A stretch of 13,472 nt of DNA from JAGORM01 sp050255815 (GTDB lineage: Bacteria; Patescibacteriota; Microgenomatia; Levybacterales; GWA1-39-11), in NCBI GenBank assembly GCA_050255815.1, contig JBLMVJ010000031.1, forward strand, positions 1 through 13,472. The letters are read 5' to 3'. The position numbers and the translations under genes are program-made. Position 1 is the stretch's first letter. Each line of letters starts with the position of its first letter. The notes below the pieces were generated by a model that had not been told where the DNA came from, did not search any database, and saw only the letters and a list, made by a program, of their open reading frames with translations. Of the stretch, positions 10,687 through 13,472 are shown piece after piece.

Positions 10687-13377
10687 ATGAGATTTTTGGG
10701 TTTGTTTTTGGTGGTTTTATCCCTTTTCTTTCTTGTTCCAACTGTATACTCTGCTGATTTAACTCCCAGCCTTATCAGAATAGATAAATTAAAGGCAGGA
10801 AGCGCCCTTTCCGGAATGGTCTGCGCATCCCCGGCCTCTCCCGCAACTGAAGCAAAAGTACAGATAGCTTTTCCCTCTGATTTTAACATTTCCTCTTCCG
10901 GATGGAGTACCGGCACTTCCCAAATCCTTAGCACGGCAACTGCGTGGCCGGGTATCTCATTCCAAAGCGTTTCAGGGAATACGGTTACCTTTGCTTCCGG
11001 TGACCTAACCCCCGGAACTATGTACTGTTTTACTTTTACCGCTTCCGGGTCTTTTACCGGTTCTTCCGGGCAAAAAAATGGGACTATTACCACATTCACC
11101 GCCTCATCAACCCCAATAGACACCAGAGAGTATGTGATCACTATTTATCCAAATGGCACTGTAGCAGTAAGCGGCACGGTGCCGGCAGTACCAACAGACT
11201 TTACCGCGACTCTTACTCAAATTGATCCGGCAGGCACCACAATAGAACCAGGGACTGAGCTTACATACCAACTGAACTATTCCTCCGGCCTTTCGTATCC
11301 CACAACTGTCCAGATAGTTGCATCCTGGTCTCAGGGGACTATAGGAACCTCTCTGATACCTACTTTGGATGTTTTAGATTACATGGTAGGGACTGCTTCA
11401 AAAGGTTATAACAATACAATCCCGGTCATTGATACGGTTAGCCGGACTATTACCTGGAACATTTCCCCATGCCCCGGGAATTTAAATAATACGGTCACGT
11501 TTAAACTAAAAACTAATAGGGCTTACACGGGAGCTGACACAGTTTCTTTTACCGTGAGCGGAAAAGTCCTGGGGCCTGGTGTAGAAAGTGCTTCTTCAGA
11601 CATAAATGACTTTTATGTTTATAAAGCTCCCCGCTCTTCTTCCTCCGGAACTTCAGGCTCAAGCTCAAGCTCCGGCTCTACCGGTACAACAACTACCACT
11701 ACTACTACCCCCTCTACACCACAGCCTGCCTCTTTTAACCAGGTGGGGCTAACCACCCTCAATGCAACGGGTTCCTCTATCCAAATAGGCTTTTCTTCCC
11801 CTGTCCAAGCTACTATTTACTACGGTACCGGCATATCCTCCCTTTCAAAATCCGTGACCCTTTTAAACTTGACAACCCTTCCAGATTTTACCCTTAATGA
11901 CCTGCTGCCGGATACTATCTACTACTTTAAAGTAATAGGGAAGAATGCTTCCGGCACCGCTACCTCTGATGTCTTCACATTTAAAACGCCTAAATCCTCT
12001 TCCCACGCGGCAGAAAAGATCAATCCTAATTCTATTGTTATGGAGAGTAATAGCATTATCCTTGCAGACCCCTTAAGCTTTCAGGAACAACCTAATCAGG
12101 TAGCTATAGTTCCTGCAGATTCACCTCTCCAGCTTAAATTCCGGATAGACCAAGCTATAGATATTAAAAAGATCCAGCTTTTTTTGCAAAACCAAAACGT
12201 TTTAGGGATTGCCACTGCATACGCTCAGTCAGCAGGAAACAATACTAATATGGTTGAAATAAAAAAGGGGGAATTTACGGGAAGGATTTATGCCGGAACT
12301 ACACCCGGAACATATTCCCTTATAGCCAGGATTTTTGATACTACCGGCAACATTTCTGAGCAAAAAATAATTACCATAAAAGTCACCCCAAAAATGAAAG
12401 TTACAGACCGGGCAGGTGACCCTATAGAAAGTGCAAAATTAGAGCTTTCCTATTTTAATGAAACAGAAAAAAGGTTTTTACCGGTTTCAACCCAGGGATT
12501 ATCACTGAATAATCCAAATTATTCTGACTATAAGGGAGAATTTTTAATAACGCTTCCCTCCGGAATGTATAGGGCACATGTTGCTGCTCTGGGTTACGCG
12601 CCCCAGGACTTGGATTTTACCATAGGTAAAGATAGCAAATACCCTACCTTTAGCCTGGAAAAAACCGGTTTTTCCCTCAGCAATACCGGCTCTTATTACT
12701 ATGAATCATTTTCAGATTTATTATCATCTTTTATTGCCAGTTTTGTCCCCCTGGCCCATTCATACCGTTTTGTAGATGCGGTCGCCCTGGTTACTCTCAC
12801 CATCCTCATACTTCTTTCCTTTGTGGGCTTTACCAGTAAAACTCAACTCAAACCTAAAGCGTTTGCCTATTTTATCCTATTCCATTTACCATTTATTCCG
12901 TTGAAAAAAGGAACAGTTGCACTTCAAGGACGCGTTATCGGCCAGGATAAAACACCGTTGAATGGCGTAGCAGTATCATTCCTGGACCATGAAAAGAATG
13001 TACTGTATACAACCACAACAAATAAAAAAGGCATCTTTTATTATGCTGCCTCCCCCAAGCATGTCTATATGTCCCTCCTAAAGCCCGGGTTTGAAGAATA
13101 CCAGGAGGATTTGATGATTATCCATAAAAAACCTATAGAGATAGCCCTTGTAAGACAAGAGAACTTTATAGCTGCATCCAAGCGAAGTGTGGGCGGAATT
13201 TTTGATTTCTTGTTTTCCCTATTATTTGAGTTCCTCTTATTTACCTCATTCGTTCTGGAAATACTCTTTTTCTTTATCTGGAGCCCTTATAAGATCCTCC
13301 CGTTTTTAGGGCTTTCAATCCTGAATATGATGCTTTATGCGTTTTACCGGAAATCCCATAAAGTATTTACAAATTAA
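10687..13377 (+). CDS. Large secreted, membrane-anchored multidomain surface protein
   Basis: An 896-residue protein predicted to be exported. A signal peptide (1-22, ending VYSA) is followed by two beta-rich domains (about 24-145 and 150-312; the second resembles DUF11/CARDB-like adhesive repeats), and a Ser/Gly/Thr-rich linker (316-346, with eight Thr in a row). Next are a fibronectin type III-like domain (about 347-435), an Ig-like domain (about 475-567), and a carboxypeptidase regulatory-like beta-sandwich (about 568-657). A membrane helix (697-715) and a Pro-containing hydrophobic segment (724-738) lead to a second carboxypeptidase regulatory-like domain (about 742-822), then two helices (837-862 and 866-886). 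A role in cell-surface adhesion or envelope scaffolding is inference. The start is ATG 10687; the nearest -10 is only TACTAA (10674-10679), 7 nt upstream, without a good -35. Its stop overlaps that of the convergent gene. Confidence 0.9.
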   Translation: MRFLGLFLVVLSLFFLVPTVYSADLTPSLIRIDKLKAGSALSGMVCASPASPATEAKVQIAFPSDFNISSSGWSTGTSQILSTATAWPGISFQSVSGNTVTFASGDLTPGTMYCFTFTASGSFTGSSGQKNGTITTFTASSTPIDTREYVITIYPNGTVAVSGTVPAVPTDFTATLTQIDPAGTTIEPGTELTYQLNYSSGLSYPTTVQIVASWSQGTIGTSLIPTLDVLDYMVGTASKGYNNTIPVIDTVSRTITWNISPCPGNLNNTVTFKLKTNRAYTGADTVSFTVSGKVLGPGVESASSDINDFYVYKAPRSSSSGTSGSSSSSGSTGTTTTTTTTPSTPQPASFNQVGLTTLNATGSSIQIGFSSPVQATIYYGTGISSLSKSVTLLNLTTLPDFTLNDLLPDTIYYFKVIGKNASGTATSDVFTFKTPKSSSHAAEKINPNSIVMESNSIILADPLSFQEQPNQVAIVPADSPLQLKFRIDQAIDIKKIQLFLQNQNVLGIATAYAQSAGNNTNMVEIKKGEFTGRIYAGTTPGTYSLIARIFDTTGNISEQKIITIKVTPKMKVTDRAGDPIESAKLELSYFNETEKRFLPVSTQGLSLNNPNYSDYKGEFLITLPSGMYRAHVAALGYAPQDLDFTIGKDSKYPTFSLEKTGFSLSNTGSYYYESFSDLLSSFIASFVPLAHSYRFVDAVALVTLTILILLSFVGFTSKTQLKPKAFAYFILFHLPFIPLKKGTVALQGRVIGQDKTPLNGVAVSFLDHEKNVLYTTTTNKKGIFYYAASPKHVYMSLLKPGFEEYQEDLMIIHKKPIEIALVRQENFIAASKRSVGGIFDFLFSLLFEFLLFTSFVLEILFFFIWSPYKILPFLGLSILNMMLYAFYRKSHKVFTN

Positions 13378-13472
13378 TTTTTCGTACCGAGGATAATGAG
13401 GATATCTGCATTTTCCGCTTTCTTTTCTCCCTGCGGAAGGTCCCCTACTATTCCGTTCAACGCTTTTGCCAG
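13374..13472 (-). CDS. 3' end of a gene, possibly a LytR_C-domain (LCP-type) protein
   Basis: An open minus-strand frame enters from the window edge and ends at TAA 13376-13374, overlapping the stop of the convergent surface-protein gene by two bases. Only 32 residues are visible. The tail has LAKALNGIVGDLP, then GEKKAENADILIILGTKN, resembling the end of LytR_C domains and LytR-CpsA-Psr cell-wall ligases, which often finish in a hydrophobic strand plus LG and a charged residue. The body of the gene is outside, so the assignment is tentative. The convergent arrangement with no intergenic space is itself clear. Confidence 0.6.
   Translation of the reverse strand: MAKALNGIVGDLPQGEKKAENADILIILGTKN

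Noticed and set aside
1..13472. Recoded TGA (code 25 of Gracilibacteria/Absconditabacteria).
   Set aside because: rnhB ends properly at TGA and the long genes contain no in-frame TGA needing read-through.

Overview
The window looks like a piece of a small-genome bacterial chromosome of the Candidate Phyla Radiation (Patescibacteria), most likely of the Microgenomates type. This is inference. The grounds are short intergenic gaps, moderate AT content, several small or family-less membrane proteins, a CPR-style methylase with a TEPYLGP motif, tRNAs without encoded CCA, and promoters sitting directly on start codons. TGA acts as a normal stop (for example for rnhB), so the genetic code is standard table 11.

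Layout. 1-503 is the 3' part of an Obg GTPase gene. 566-1711 encodes an unrecognised protein with glycine-rich hydrophobic helices, 1808-2479 a HAD phosphatase/phosphomutase, 2530-3390 a DUF1189 membrane protein, and 3448-3570 a 40-residue single-helix protein. On the minus strand, 3576-3773 encodes a 65-residue membrane protein preceded by a long, heavily base-paired leader (about 3774-3914). 4086-5546 is a large DUF2079 membrane protein and 5586-5747 another tiny Lys-rich membrane protein. On the minus strand, 6022-6840 is a multi-pass membrane protein whose C-terminal coding tail is repeated twice downstream (5782-5962), and 6885-8084 is a Trm11-like RNA methylase. Divergent from it is rnhB (8142-8780), then a tandem helix-turn-helix protein (8812-9243) and a PAP2 phosphatase (9276-9929). 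Next come tRNA-Tyr(GUA) and tRNA-Thr(GGU), each followed by a direct repeat of its own 3' end, then rpmG (L33, 10405-10584) behind a hairpin-containing leader. A large secreted and membrane-anchored multidomain surface protein (10687-13377) follows. It converges on the 3' end of a gene whose tail resembles a LytR_C/LCP C-terminus.

Two themes stand out. First, promoters: for nearly every protein gene a sigma70-type -10 hexamer ends 6-7 nt before the start codon, which predicts leaderless mRNAs. rpmG and the 65-residue membrane protein instead have leaders with Shine-Dalgarno sequences. Second, short direct duplications of gene 3' ends occur at three loci (tRNA-Tyr, tRNA-Thr and the 272-residue membrane protein), spaced 58-122 bp apart. 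The intervening sequences share a GC-rich core. In the protein case the copies differ by synonymous changes only over 15 codons. This is the footprint expected of integration into gene 3' ends, but the units are far too small to encode an integrase. It is the best candidate here for an undescribed, possibly non-autonomous, mobile or recombining element.

The genes are mostly independent housekeeping or envelope functions. There is no obvious pathway operon; nearly every gene appears to have its own promoter.
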